This document shows, piece after piece, positions 51,893 to 61,122 of a stretch of DNA of 64,000 nucleotides. Where the stretch lies: the NCBI RefSeq assembly GCF_036170895.1, contig NZ_CP108036.1, positions 248,001 through 312,000 on the forward strand. The letters are read 5' to 3'. Below the pieces are notes generated by a model that was not told the DNA's origin, searched no databases, and saw only the letters and a program-made list of their open reading frames with translations. The stretch's first letter is position 1, and every line of letters starts with the position of its first letter. Position numbers and translations under genes: made by a program. Origin of the DNA: Streptomyces erythrochromogenes. GTDB lineage: Bacteria; Actinomycetota; Actinomycetes; Streptomycetales; Streptomycetaceae.

Positions 51893-52740
51893 TCAGGGGC
51901 TCCCGGTGCCAGGACGCGCCCAGTTCTCGCCCACGACGGTGGCGTACGCCGCCTCCCGCACTTCCTGTTCGAGGTGGCGGCGCAGTGCCACGACGGCGGC
52001 GCGGCAGGTGTCCGGCCAGTTCTGGCGGATTCCGAGGGACGTGGCCAGGCCGACGGCGAGGAGGCCTTCGACGAGACCGCCGTCGGCGCCCAGGCAGCCG
52101 ACCGCGGCGAGGGCGGCGGTGGGGTCGGCCAGCGGGTCGCCGTAGCGGTGTGTGTCCTTGATGTCCTGCGCCACGCGGGCCGCGAGTACGGGCCGGCCCT
52201 CCGCTGGCGGCGCTCAGCTCGCCGATCGAGAGCTGCAGTTCGGGCTCGGGCGCCTCCAGGTCGACCACCCGGACGAGCAGGGCGGTGCGGGTGGCGGTGA
52301 CGGCCGGTTCCGTCGCGAGCTGCCGGGCCATGACCGCGCACATGCGGCGTTCGCAGATCCACGAGGTGACGAGGGAGTGCAGGCGGCGGGCCGGCAGGTC
52401 GCCACCGGGGCCGCCGCCCACCGGTTCTCCGGCCGCGACGAGTGACAGCAGCCGGTCCGCGACTCCGTGGAAGAGGCTGCCGGGCTCCACGCCGCCGATC
52501 GGGTGCGGCAGTGCGGACTGGGCGAGCAGCCTCAGTCCGTAGCGGGTCTGCCGTTCCCTCAAGGGGGAGGTGAGGCGTACTCGGTGCGCGCCCGGAGGGC
52601 AAGCCGCTCGGCGAGCCGGGGCCGCCCTCCGTCGCGCAGCAGCCGCGCGAGGTCGGCCCTGACCACGGCGGGCGCGTCGACGCAGGCGGCTTCGAGGGCG
52701 GCGTCGGGGACGGGCAGCCGGCGGGCGGCGGGCGTGGAGC
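51893..52740 (-). pseudogene. Unrecognised gene with two frameshifts
   Basis: Three frame segments join into one protein of about 270 aa: DAALEAACVDAPAVVRADLA and LAERLALRARTEYAS (52720-52570); ERQTRYGLRLLAQSALPHPI, WICERRMCAVMARQLATEP and ELQLSIGELSAA (52560-52205); GRPVLAARVAQDIKDTHRYG, LVEGLLAVGLATSLGIRQNW and ALRRHLEQEVREAAYATVVG (52200-51893). The breaks are at the C-run near 52565 and at 52205-52210. The helical, repeat-like content suggests a HEAT-type protein, but no family is recognised. Its stop is about 100 bp from the MFS start. Confidence 0.5.
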
Positions 52741-52748
52741 GACGGCGG

Positions 52749-53411
52749 TTACGGGACCCGCAGCGCTGCCAGCCGTTGTTCGAACGGCACCGTCACGAAC
52801 CCGTCCGCCGGGTCCACCGACGTGATCGCCCCGGTCGGCGAACGGGGTGCGATCGCGGCGGCGGTGTCGACGTCGGGGGCGGCGCCCGGGCCGGGGACCG
52901 CGGCGGGCGTCGTGAAGCGCGCCAGCTCGGTGCCCGCACGGGCGATCCGCTGCGCCAGTCCCTCCTCGCCCCAGTCCTCCGAGGCCGCGTACACGGCGGT
53001 CGGCAGGACGAGCGCGCGCAGGTAGGTGAAGAGCGGGCGCAGAGCGTGCTCGGTGACCAGGGAGTGCCGGGCCGTGCCGCCGGTCGCGCCGAGGAGCACC
53101 GGTTTGCCGGTGAGGGAGTCCTTGTCGATGAGGTCGAAGAAGGACTTGAACAGGCCGCTGTAGGAGCCGGCGAACACCGGTGTCACGGCGATCAGGCCGT
53201 CCGCGGCCGCCACCGCGTCGAGCGCGGCGGCCAGCCGGGCGGGCGGGAACCCGGTGACGAAGTGCTGGGCGATCTCGGTCGCCAGCTCCCTCAGTTCGAT
53301 GACTTCGGTCTCGGCGTCCACGTGTTCCAGGGTTGCGGCCGCGAGCCGGTCGGCGAGCAGCCGCGTGGAGGAGGGCGAACTCAGTCCCGCGGATACGACG
53401 ACGATCCTCAT
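52749..53411 (-). CDS. NAD(P)H-dependent FMN reductase (LLM-partner type)
   Basis: This encodes 220 aa from the ATG at 53411, which overlaps the stop of the LLM gene as ATGA. It is a flavodoxin-like reductase of the CE1759/MsuE group: VVVSAGLSSPSSTRLLADRL, ADGLIAVTPVFAGSYSGLFK (FMN phosphate loop), LLGATGGTARHSLVTEHALR and PLFTYLRALVLPTAVYAASE. It supplies reduced FMN to the LLM monooxygenase encoded just upstream; the pair occurs as a fixed duo in actinobacteria. Confidence 0.9.
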   Translation of the reverse strand: MRIVVVSAGLSSPSSTRLLADRLAAATLEHVDAETEVIELRELATEIAQHFVTGFPPARLAAALDAVAAADGLIAVTPVFAGSYSGLFKSFFDLIDKDSLTGKPVLLGATGGTARHSLVTEHALRPLFTYLRALVLPTAVYAASEDWGEEGLAQRIARAGTELARFTTPAAVPGPGAAPDVDTAAAIAPRSPTGAITSVDPADGFVTVPFEQRLAALRVP

Positions 53412-54517
53412 GCCTGCGTCTCCTCCTTCGAGCTCTCCTCGGCCGCGGTCGCGGCGGCGACCCGAGCGGCGTGGGTCGGCGCGTCGGGCACGCCGTCCGG
53501 GCGGAGGTTCGCGAACTCCTTGCGCAGCACGGGTACGACCTCCTCGCCGAGCAGGTCGAGCTGCTCCAGGACGGTCTTCAGGGGCAGGCCTGCGTGGTCC
53601 ATCAGGAACAGCTGGCGCTGGTAGTCGCCGACATAGTCCCGGAAGGACAGGGTCCGCTCGATGACCTCCTGGGGCGATCCGACGGTGAGCGGTGTCTGGG
53701 AGGTGAACTCCTCCAGGGACGGACCGTGGCCGTACACCGGCGCGTTGTCGAAGTACGGGCGGAACTCGCGCACCGCGTCCTGCGAGTTCCTGCGCATGAA
53801 CACCTGGCCGCCGAGACCGACGATGGCCTGCTCGGGGGTGCCGTGCCCGTAGTGGGCGTAGCGCTGCCGGTAGAGGTTCACCATCTGCTGCGTGTGGGAG
53901 GCGGGCCAGAAGATGTTGTTGTGGAAGAAGCCGTCGCCGTAGTAGGCGGCCTGTTCGGCGATCTCCGGGGAGCGGATGGAGCCGTGCCAGACGAAGGGCG
54001 CGACGCCGTCGAGGGGGCGGGGGGTGGAGGTGAACGACTGCAGCGGCGTACGGAACTTGCCCTTCCAGGTGACGACGTCCTCGTCCCACAGGCGGCGCAG
54101 CAGCGCGTAGTTCTCGACGGCGAGGTCGATGCCGTCGCGGATGTCCTTTCCGAACCAGGGGTAGACCGGTCCGGTGTTGCCGCGGCCCATCATCACGTCG
54201 ACGCGGCCGTCCGCGACGTGCTGGAGCATCGCGAAGTCCTCGGCGATCTTCACCGGGTCGTTCGTGGTGATCAGCGTCGTCGACGTGGACAGGATCAGGT
54301 TCTCGGTGCGTGCGGCGATGTAGCCGAGCATCGTCGTCGGCGAGGAGGGGACGAACGGCGGGTTGTGGTGCTCGCCGGTGGCGAAGACGTCGAGGCCGAC
54401 CTCCTCGGCCTTCTGCGCGATGGCGAGCATCGCCTTGATGCGTTCGTGCTCGCTGGGCACGCGTCCGGTCGTCGGATCGGCAGTGACGTCTCCGACGGTG
54501 AAGATCCCGAACTGCAT
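53408..54517 (-). CDS. LLM class flavin-dependent monooxygenase
   Basis: This encodes 369 aa from the ATG at 54517, with AAGGGGAG upstream. A luciferase-like TIM barrel: MQFGIFTVGDVTADPTTG, EVGLDVFATGEHHNPPFVPS, TENLILSTSTTLITTNDPVK, VDVMMGRGNTGPVYPWFGKD and PEIAEQAAYYGDGFFHNNIF. It uses reduced FMN and oxygen on an unknown substrate, with FMNH2 from the overlapping reductase gene. CE1758-family naming fits. A TATAGT -10 and a dyad-like GTTTACGATTCAAC lie just upstream. Confidence 0.92.
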   Translation of the reverse strand: MQFGIFTVGDVTADPTTGRVPSEHERIKAMLAIAQKAEEVGLDVFATGEHHNPPFVPSSPTTMLGYIAARTENLILSTSTTLITTNDPVKIAEDFAMLQHVADGRVDVMMGRGNTGPVYPWFGKDIRDGIDLAVENYALLRRLWDEDVVTWKGKFRTPLQSFTSTPRPLDGVAPFVWHGSIRSPEIAEQAAYYGDGFFHNNIFWPASHTQQMVNLYRQRYAHYGHGTPEQAIVGLGGQVFMRRNSQDAVREFRPYFDNAPVYGHGPSLEEFTSQTPLTVGSPQEVIERTLSFRDYVGDYQRQLFLMDHAGLPLKTVLEQLDLLGEEVVPVLRKEFANLRPDGVPDAPTHAARVAAATAAEESSKEETQA

Positions 54518-54536
54518 GGCTCCCCTTCCCAAGGTT

Positions 54537-54554
54537 GTTTACGATTCAACTATA
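54537..54554 (-). promoter_or_regulatory. Promoter -10 with overlapping dyad for the LLM-FMN reductase pair
   Basis: On the minus strand TATAGT (54554-54549) is a good -10, directly followed by GTTGAATCGTAAAC (54550-54537), a partial dyad of the kind bound by MarR-type regulators. The -35 is weak, which fits a regulated promoter. Confidence 0.42.
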
Positions 54555-54657
54555 CCCGCAAACGAGGGGTGCGGCGGAGGTATTCCCGAGGGGACGGGGG
54601 CCGCCCGGAAAGGCGGTCCGGGCGGCGGTGATCGTGGAACCGCCTGGGTGGCGGCTG

Positions 54658-55380
54658 TCAGGCCGGGGCGTTCCAGGCGGTCGTGAGCCCGTCCAGCCAC
54701 GCGGGCGGCAGCTCGACGGCGTCCCATTCCTCGCGCAGCTCCTGCGGTGCGGCGGCGAGCCGCTCCAGGACGGCGATGCTCGTGGCGGAGTGCAGGAGCG
54801 AGTAGCGGCCGTGCATGGTGATGGCACTGCCCGGTCCGAACCCGGCGAACATCCGCTCCAGCCGGGTCCGGTGGTCCGCCGCGAACTCCGTCAGCCGCCC
54901 GGCGTATCCGGCCCGCTGTCTGGGGCTCATCGTGCCGAGGACGGCGGCGAGGACCTCGTCCGTCACCTCGGGATCCAGCTCCGAGACCGCGGTGAACGAC
55001 AGGTACAGGGGGGTGACCGCCACCCGCGCCCGCTCCACCTCCATGCGCCTGGCCCGAGGGCGCTCCCCCGCCGGGCCCTGCTCTCCTTCCGCCCCGACGG
55101 CCCGCACCAGGGTCCGCTCGGCCACGGCGCCGAGTTCCTCGAGGACGGCCCGGGCGCCGGCCTCCTCCACGCCCTCCTCCCCCTTCTCCCGGGGTACGGT
55201 CCGGGCGGCGCTCAGCTCCTCATGTGCGAGCGCCAGTGCGCCCGCCTCCAGGAGCCCGATCAGTTGCCGCGCGTCATCGGACGGGACCCCCGCCCGCGCA
55301 AGGAGCTGCAGCAGCGTCGCCCTCGCGTTCTCGACGCTCACCTCGTCCGGCCACTGCCGCCCCCCGTCGGCCACGCTCAT
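54658..55380 (-). CDS. Hypothetical helical protein
   Basis: This encodes 240 aa from the ATG at 55380 with GAGGAGG five or six bases upstream, a strong start. The sequence is mostly helical: VENARATLLQLLARAGVPSD, DDARQLIGLLEAGALALAHE, an acidic Glu/Arg linker, then LSFTAVSELDPEVTDEVLAA and MSPRQRAGYAGRLTEFAADH. No signal peptide or membrane span, no motif recognised. The two helical halves with a charged linker may be a tandem repeat. Confidence 0.65.
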   Translation of the reverse strand: MSVADGGRQWPDEVSVENARATLLQLLARAGVPSDDARQLIGLLEAGALALAHEELSAARTVPREKGEEGVEEAGARAVLEELGAVAERTLVRAVGAEGEQGPAGERPRARRMEVERARVAVTPLYLSFTAVSELDPEVTDEVLAAVLGTMSPRQRAGYAGRLTEFAADHRTRLERMFAGFGPGSAITMHGRYSLLHSATSIAVLERLAAAPQELREEWDAVELPPAWLDGLTTAWNAPA

Positions 55381-55505
55381 CAGATCCTCCTCGTCACTCG
55401 GATGGTGCGGTGGGTGCCACGCATCGCACCCTCGGCCGTGCAACGCCCGACGGCCGGGGAACAGCGATCAAGGGCACCGTAGCCCTTGATCCTTCCAGAC
55501 GGCCG

Positions 55506-56111
55506 TCAGGGCCGCAGGCCCGCTCGCCTGAGGGTGACCTCGGACAGGTCGGAGATCACCTGCCGGTCGCCGCGGCGCCAGGCGTCCGCGAGGCCGCCCG
55601 GCGGGGCGGGCAGGGCGGCGAGCTCGCCCGGCGGTCCGGTGAGGGCGCGCAGTGCGAGCAGGTCGGCGCCCCCGGGGGTATCGCGGAGGCAGCGGATGGT
55701 GGCGCTGCGGCGGATCCAGCGCAGGCGGAGGGGAAGCCACAGCAGGAGCACGAACGCCACGGGGACGACGATCAGGCCGAGCGCGGTCAGGAACGCCACC
55801 TGGCCGACGGTGTCCTGCAGCGACTGGCCGGCGTCGGCGATTCCGCTGCCGGCGTCGGCCGCGGACCGGAAGGGCGCCTTCAGGAGGTCGCCGACGAACG
55901 GGACCCGTGACGCCGTCTCCCCGGCGTCGTCGAGGGCGGCGGCCAGGCTGTCGCCGGAGCTCTCCACCTTCCGTCCCGGCTCGGCCAGCATCATGATCGC
56001 GCCGTGGACGGCCAGGGCGAACTTCACGGCCGCGGCGATCAGGAGCAGCGCGATCAGGTCCGCGAGGATCTGGCGGTTCCGCCGTGCGGGGGTCTGGGCG
56101 TAGAGAAGCAA
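55506..56111 (-). CDS. Membrane protein of unknown function
   Basis: This encodes 201 aa from a TTG at 56111 with AGGAG six bases upstream. Two hydrophobic spans are clear: DLIALLLIAAAVKFALAVHG (18-42) and VAFLTALGLIVVPVAFVLLL (106-128). A Ser/Asp/Gly-rich external loop (residues 45-100, with FVGDLLKAPFRSAADAGSGI) joins them and a basic cytoplasmic tail follows. No family recognised. Confidence 0.66.
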   Translation of the reverse strand: MLLYAQTPARRNRQILADLIALLLIAAAVKFALAVHGAIMMLAEPGRKVESSGDSLAAALDDAGETASRVPFVGDLLKAPFRSAADAGSGIADAGQSLQDTVGQVAFLTALGLIVVPVAFVLLLWLPLRLRWIRRSATIRCLRDTPGGADLLALRALTGPPGELAALPAPPGGLADAWRRGDRQVISDLSEVTLRRAGLRP

Positions 56112-56508
56112 CGGCTGCTCCTGTTCCGGTCATGGCATCGAGGAGTGCCGGCCGGCGCGCTTTCCGGTGGCGAGGCCCGGCCGGTCGCTCGACCGTACGT
56201 CGCCCTGGGCCCTTCCACGGGCGTCCGCCGGCACGGTTCCCGAGACGATGCCGGGTTGGCGCAGCGCCGCAGCGGGTCCGCCCCCTGGGGTCGGCGGTAT
56301 GCCATCCGGAGCCGGCGGGCACCGAACCGCGGCCGGGCTGCGCCTCGGGCCGCGCATCCGCGAGACCCACCGCGCCGTGGCCGCCGGCCGCCTCGCCGGC
56401 GGGCCGGACCCTGCCGGACGGGCCGGTCGCTCCACCTCCTCGACCAGATGCCGAGCCGCATCGAGCGGGCACCCGGACGCGACGCCCCCGACCTGCGCGG
56501 CCTCGGCC
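56112..56508. other. Intergenic region, no gene seen
   Basis: About 400 bp between two minus-strand genes. The frames are Arg/Pro/Gly-rich shadows. No terminator with clear symmetry was found here. Confidence 0.4.
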
Positions 56509-56817
56509 TCAGCGCATGGCGTAGGCGGACAGCAAGGTGTCGGCGCGGAGGCGCAGGTCGGCCGTCAAGGGGCCGTGCACGGTCACCGAGACCTCGTCGC
56601 CTCCGACGGAGCGGGCGAGGCGGACCTCTGCCTGCCGTGCTTCGCCGACCAAGGGGTACGCGTACCAGCCGTCGGCCCGCTCGTCGTCGGTTTCCTCGAC
56701 CGCCAGGACCACCGTCTCCCAGTCCGTGGCGCCGAAGTCGCAGCCGACGTAATGGGACAGCAGCTCCAGGAACGACCGCAGGTTGCGCTCCCAGATCCAC
56801 CCGCCGACTTCGGCCAT
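56509..56817 (-). CDS. Small hypothetical protein
   Basis: This encodes 102 aa from the ATG at 56817 with GGGGAGG five bases upstream. A compact beta-alpha protein with GGWIWERNLRSFLELLSHYV, ETDDERADGWYAYPLVGEAR and AEVRLARSVGGDEVSVTVHG. It is a type often found as stand-alone Streptomyces genes; the function is unknown to me. Confidence 0.7.
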   Translation of the reverse strand: MAEVGGWIWERNLRSFLELLSHYVGCDFGATDWETVVLAVEETDDERADGWYAYPLVGEARQAEVRLARSVGGDEVSVTVHGPLTADLRLRADTLLSAYAMR

Positions 56818-56863
56818 GCCTGCCTCCCCCTCGGTGTTCAGAGGGACAGCCTGTCATCGACAG

Positions 56864-56898
56864 ACACCCGTGCCCTCCCCGGGGGAGGGCACGGGTGT
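56864..56898 (-). terminator. Strong hairpin terminator of the choline-betaine operon
   Basis: ACACCCGTGCCCTCC (56864-56878) pairs perfectly over 15 bp with GGAGGGCACGGGTGT (56884-56898), with a 5-nt loop, 10 bp beyond the binding-protein stop codon. No U-tract, as usual in Streptomyces. Confidence 0.85.
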
Positions 56899-56908
56899 GG
56901 ACGGGCCG

Positions 56909-57895
56909 TCAGGTCAGCCAGGGCTTCCAGACGTTCTCGTTGCGCTCCACCCACTTCTTCGCCGCCTGCTGCGGTGACAGTTTCTCCTCGGCGATCATCA
57001 GGGAGACCTCGTTCTGCTGGGCCTTCGTCCAGCGGAACTTCTTCAGGAAGTCGGCCGCCTCGCCGCCCGACTGGGCGAAGCGCGTGTTGAGGTACTTCTG
57101 CAGCGGCGTGTGCGGGTAGGCACAGGCCACCTTCTCCGGATCGTCCGCGCAGCCCTCGGTGTACTCGGGCAGCTTCACCTCGGTCATCGGAACGCGTTCG
57201 AAGAGCCACTGCGGCTCGTACCAGTACGTCAGGAAGGGCTTGCGCTCCTTGGCGAACTGTTTGATCTGGGTGATCTGGGCGGCCTCGGAGCCGGCGAAGA
57301 CCACTTCGTAGTCCAGGCCCAGGTTCTTCACCAGGGCCTTGTCGTTCGTGATGTAGGACGGGGAGCCGTCCATCAGCTGGCCCTTGCCGCGGCTCTCCGG
57401 GGTCCGCAGCTGGTCGGCGTACTTGTCGAGGTTCTTCCAGTCGGTGACGTCCGGATGGGCCTCGGCGAAGTACGTGGGGACGAACCAGCCGATGTGGCCC
57501 GTCACCCCCAGGTCCCCGCCGCGGGTGATGGTCTTCTTGCCCTCCACGTACCGCTTTTCCTGTTCGGGGTGGCCCCAGTCCTCCAGGATCGCGTCGACGC
57601 GCCCCTGGCTGAGGGCGTCCCAGGCAGGCACCTCGTCGACCTGGACGGTGTCCACGCGGTAGCCCAGCTCGTGTTCGAGGAGGTAGGAGGCGACGGCGGT
57701 GTTCGCCTGGGCGCCGACCCACGACTGGACGGAGAGGGTGACGGTCTTCGCGCCTTCCGCGGCCGCGTACGGGGAGGCCTGGCGGGTCATGTCGGCGGCC
57801 CCGCAGCCGGTGAGGACGGCGAGTCCGGTCGCGGCGGCGAGGACGGCCGCGCCGCGTCGGCGGCGCAGTGGGCGCCGGAGGTGTGTACCGCGCAT
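56909..57895 (-). CDS. Glycine betaine/choline ABC transporter substrate-binding lipoprotein (OpuAC type)
   Basis: This encodes 328 aa. The ATG at 57895 lies 1 bp after the permease stop (TGACATG), with GGAGG inside that gene. The N-terminus has a signal with lipobox LTGC (Cys31). The mature part is an OpuAC/ProX domain: TVTLSVQSWVGAQANTAVAS, VDTVQVDEVPAWDALSQGRV, DAILEDWGHPEQEKRYVEGK and TYWYEPQWLFERVPMTEVKL (aromatic ligand box), ending in KKWVERNENVWKPWLT. It binds choline or betaine outside the membrane and hands it to the fused permease. Last gene of the operon. Confidence 0.92.
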   Translation of the reverse strand: MRGTHLRRPLRRRRGAAVLAAATGLAVLTGCGAADMTRQASPYAAAEGAKTVTLSVQSWVGAQANTAVASYLLEHELGYRVDTVQVDEVPAWDALSQGRVDAILEDWGHPEQEKRYVEGKKTITRGGDLGVTGHIGWFVPTYFAEAHPDVTDWKNLDKYADQLRTPESRGKGQLMDGSPSYITNDKALVKNLGLDYEVVFAGSEAAQITQIKQFAKERKPFLTYWYEPQWLFERVPMTEVKLPEYTEGCADDPEKVACAYPHTPLQKYLNTRFAQSGGEAADFLKKFRWTKAQQNEVSLMIAEEKLSPQQAAKKWVERNENVWKPWLT

Positions 57896-57896
57896 G

Positions 57897-59966
57897 TCAG
57901 GCCTCCTTCGCGGGCTGGGTGACACGGTCGAGGAGCAGGCCGAGGCAGACGATCGCGGCGCCGGCCACCAGGCCGGTGGCGAGGTCGCCCTGCGCGAGGC
58001 CGAGGACGACGTCGTAGCCGAGCGCGCCGCCGCCGACGAGGCCGCCGATGATGACGACGGCCAGGACCAGGACCACGGCCTGGTTGACGGCCAGCAGCAG
58101 CGCGGGCCGGGCGAGCGGAAGCTGGACCTGGCGCAGCAGCTGCGCACGGGTCGCGCCGAGCGAGCGGGCGGATTCCACGACGGCCGGGTCCACCTCGCGC
58201 AGGCCCTGGACGGTGATCCGGACGACTGCGGGCAGCGCGTACACGATCGCGGCCGCGGCGGCCGGGGCACGGCCGACGCCGAACAGCGCGACCACGGGGA
58301 TGAGGTAGACGAACTGCGGCAGGGTCTGGCACACGTCGAGGACGGGCCGCAGCAGTCGCTCTGCCCGGGCGCTGCGGGCGGCTCCCACGGCGATCGCGAA
58401 GCCGAGGACGAGGGTGACGGCGACGGCGGCCAGGACCTGGGACAGCGTGTCCAGGGAGGCTTCCCACACGCCGAGCACCCCGACGGCGGCGAGGGCCAGG
58501 ACCGCGGTCAGTGCGGTGCGCCAGGTGCCGGCGAGCAGGGCGAGCGCGCAGGCCAGGAGCAGGAGCAGCCACCAGGGCGCGGCCTGGAGCCCGCTGCGCA
58601 GCGGGTCGAGGATCCATCCGGTGAAACGGGCGGCCCAGTCGGCGGTGCCGCCGACGACGGGTACGCCGGAGTAGAGGTGGTCGGTCATCCAGGCGACGGC
58701 CGAGTTCACCGGATCGGCCAGGGAGACCGTCCAGGACTCGGGCCATACGGAGGTGCCGGCCATCCGGCCGGCGACGGCGACGGCCACCGCCGTGAGGACG
58801 GTGAGCAGGCGGCCGTACCAGCCGGCGAACACCCGCCGCAGCAGGTGCTGTTCTCCGAGCGGTACGGGTTCGGCTCCGAGCCGGCGGCCCGCGGCGTCGG
58901 CGGTGCGGTCCAGGACCACGGCGAGCAGCACGATCGGGATGCCGGCGGCGAGGGCGGCGCCGACGTCCACGGAGGCGAGGGCCTGGTAGACGCGGTCGCC
59001 GAGGCCGCCCGCGCCGATCACGGAGGCGATGACGGCCATGGACAGGCCGGTCATGATGGCCTGGTTGACGCCGAGCAGGAGCTGTCGGCGCGCGAGCGGG
59101 AGGCGGGCGGTCAGCAGCCGCTGGCGGCCGGTGGCGCCGAGCGAGGCGGAGGCCTCCATGACGCCCGCGTCGGCCTCGCGCAGGCCGAGGGCGGTGAGGC
59201 GGGCCATCGGCGGGGCCGCGTAGACGACGGTGGCGAGGACGGCGGCGGGCACGCCGATGCCGAAGACGAGCACCATCGGCAGGAGGTACGCGAAGGCCGG
59301 CAGGATCTGCATGGTGTCGAGTACGGGGCGCAGCAGGCGGTCGGCGCGCGGGGAGAGCCCCGCGGCGAGGCCGAGCAGGGCGCCGAGTACGACGGAGGCG
59401 GCGACGGCGACGGCCATCAGCGCGAGGGTCTGCATGGTCGGCACCCACATGCCGAGCAGTCCGCAGGCGGCGAACGCGGCGGCGCAGGTCAGGGCGAGGC
59501 GGATGCCGGCGAGGCGCCAGGCGACGAGGGCGGCCAGAGCGGTGACCCCGGTCCAGCCGGCGGCGAGGAGGAGCACGTACACGGCGCGGACGGCCACCAC
59601 GACGGCGTTGCTGACGTGGCCGAAGAAGTAGAGGAACAGCGGGTGGCTGTCGCGGTGGTCGATGATCCAGTCGCCGGCGCGGCCGAGCGGGCCGGACAGG
59701 TCCACGGCGAGGGCGGCGGGCCAGCTGCCGGCGCCGGGGAAGGCTGCGGCGAGCGGGATCAGCAGAACGAGGGCGACGCCCATCGGCAGGAGGAACGCGC
59801 GGCCCGCGGCCGGGCCGCGCAGGCCTCTGCGGGGGCGGTCCTGCGCGGCGGGCGCGGTGCGGGAGGGAGCCGGGGCCGCGGGCCGTCCGGAGGACTGCCG
59901 GGCCTGCGCGGGAACCGCGGCCCGGGAGCCGGCCTGGGCGTGGGTCGGGGTCGGGGTCGCGGTCAT
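57897..59966 (-). CDS. Fused double permease of a glycine betaine/choline ABC transporter
   Basis: This encodes 689 aa from the ATG at 59966 with GGAGG eight bases upstream. Two MetI-type permease domains lie in tandem (about residues 170-330 and 500-680), each with an EAA loop for the ATPase: ALGLREADAGVMEASASLGA and GLREVDPAVVESARSLGATR. About 14 membrane spans in total. Each half normally belongs to a separate ProW-like chain, so the fusion is a built-in dimer. A Pro/Ala-rich cytoplasmic N-terminus of 60 residues precedes the first span. Gene order with ATPase and binding protein confirms the role. Confidence 0.9.
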   Translation of the reverse strand: MTATPTPTHAQAGSRAAVPAQARQSSGRPAAPAPSRTAPAAQDRPRRGLRGPAAGRAFLLPMGVALVLLIPLAAAFPGAGSWPAALAVDLSGPLGRAGDWIIDHRDSHPLFLYFFGHVSNAVVVAVRAVYVLLLAAGWTGVTALAALVAWRLAGIRLALTCAAAFAACGLLGMWVPTMQTLALMAVAVAASVVLGALLGLAAGLSPRADRLLRPVLDTMQILPAFAYLLPMVLVFGIGVPAAVLATVVYAAPPMARLTALGLREADAGVMEASASLGATGRQRLLTARLPLARRQLLLGVNQAIMTGLSMAVIASVIGAGGLGDRVYQALASVDVGAALAAGIPIVLLAVVLDRTADAAGRRLGAEPVPLGEQHLLRRVFAGWYGRLLTVLTAVAVAVAGRMAGTSVWPESWTVSLADPVNSAVAWMTDHLYSGVPVVGGTADWAARFTGWILDPLRSGLQAAPWWLLLLLACALALLAGTWRTALTAVLALAAVGVLGVWEASLDTLSQVLAAVAVTLVLGFAIAVGAARSARAERLLRPVLDVCQTLPQFVYLIPVVALFGVGRAPAAAAAIVYALPAVVRITVQGLREVDPAVVESARSLGATRAQLLRQVQLPLARPALLLAVNQAVVLVLAVVIIGGLVGGGALGYDVVLGLAQGDLATGLVAGAAIVCLGLLLDRVTQPAKEA

Positions 59967-60018
59967 GCGCACCACCTCCGGGGGTCGGGGACACGGGTCG
60001 GGGGACGGTCGGGGCAGG

Positions 60019-61122
60019 TCATGCCGCCACCCCCCGTCCGCTCGGGGCGGGGAGCCCGGCCACGACGGCGAGCAGCCCGGCGTCGTCGACGACGCCGAGG
60101 CAGCGGCCGCCGTCGACGACGCGGGCCGGTCCGCCGCTGCGGGCGACGGCCTGGATGGCCTCGACCACGGTGGTGGCGGGGCCCAGCGCGGGCCCCTGTT
60201 CGGCCTCGCCCGCGGTGGCGGGGCGCATCGCGGTGCGGACGGTGAGCACCTGTTCGCGCGGGACGTCGCGGACGAAGTCCCGTACGTAGTCGTCGGCCGG
60301 CGAACCGACGATCTCCTCGGGCGTGCCGAGCTGGACGATGCGGCCGTCGCGCATCAGCGCGATCCGGTCTCCCAGGCGCAGGGCCTCGGCGAGGTCGTGG
60401 GTGATGAAGACCATGGTGCGGCCCTCTTCGTGGTGGAGCCGGGCGACCTCCTCCTGCATCTCGCGCCGGATGAGGGGGTCGAGAGCGCTGAAGGGCTCGT
60501 CGAACAGGAGCACTTCGGGGTCGGCGGCGAGGGCGCGGGCCAGGCCGACGCGCTGTTGCTGGCCGCCCGAGAGCTGGCCGGGGCGCCGGTGCTCCAGGCC
60601 GTCCAGGCCGACCTTGGCGACGAGTTCGGCGGCCTTGGTCCGGCGGTCCCTGCTTCCGACGCCCTGGATCTCCAGTCCGTACGCCACGTTGTCGAGGACG
60701 GTGCGGTGCGGGAGCAGGCCGAAGTGCTGGAAGACCATGGCGGCGCGGTGGCGGCGCAGGGCGCGCAGCCGGGTGGCGTCCATGGCCAGTACGTCCTCGC
60801 CGTCGATGGCCAGGCTTCCGGCGGTCGGCTCGATGAGGCGGGTGAGACAGCGCACGAGGGTGGACTTGCCGGATCCGGACAGGCCCATCACGACGAATAC
60901 CTCGCCCTTGCGGACGTCGAAGGTGACGTCGCGGACGGCAGCGGTGCAACCGGTGCGCTCGCGCAGTTCGGCGGCGGGCAGGCCTGCGTCGGCGGAGCCG
61001 GGGACCTTCGCGGCGGCCTTGTCGGGGCCGAAGACCTTCCAGAGGCCGTCCACGGAGAAGACGGAGGAGCCGGCGGGGCTGCCGGCGGACGCGGTACCGG
61101 GTGTGGCAGCGGTGGTGTTCAT
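60019..61122 (-). CDS. Glycine betaine/choline ABC transporter ATPase (ProV/OpuAA type)
   Basis: This encodes 367 aa from the ATG at 61122, which overlaps the betA stop as ATGA. Nucleotide-binding domain: Walker [19 protein letters not shown]-loop [20 protein letters not shown], signature [15 protein letters not shown], Walker [21 protein letters not shown] and the His in [15 protein letters not shown]. Residues 60-75 carry the ProV-type N-terminal extension. The C-terminal 80 residues are a CBS-pair remnant ([20 protein letters not shown]), which in OpuA senses ionic strength. It energises import by the fused permease. Confidence 0.92.
   Translation of the reverse strand: MNTTAATPGTASAGSPAGSSVFSVDGLWKVFGPDKAAAKVPGSADAGLPAAELRERTGCTAAVRDVTFDVRKGEVFVVMGLSGSGKSTLVRCLTRLIEPTAGSLAIDGEDVLAMDATRLRALRRHRAAMVFQHFGLLPHRTVLDNVAYGLEIQGVGSRDRRTKAAELVAKVGLDGLEHRRPGQLSGGQQQRVGLARALAADPEVLLFDEPFSALDPLIRREMQEEVARLHHEEGRTMVFITHDLAEALRLGDRIALMRDGRIVQLGTPEEIVGSPADDYVRDFVRDVPREQVLTVRTAMRPATAGEAEQGPALGPATTVVEAIQAVARSGGPARVVDGGRCLGVVDDAGLLAVVAGLPAPSGRGVAA

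Noticed and set aside
57699..60245. Plus-strand open frame of about 850 codons opposite the transporter genes
   Set aside because: Composition (Gly/Glu/Asp/His repeats) is that of antisense GC-rich DNA; the minus strand holds clear permease and binding-protein motifs.
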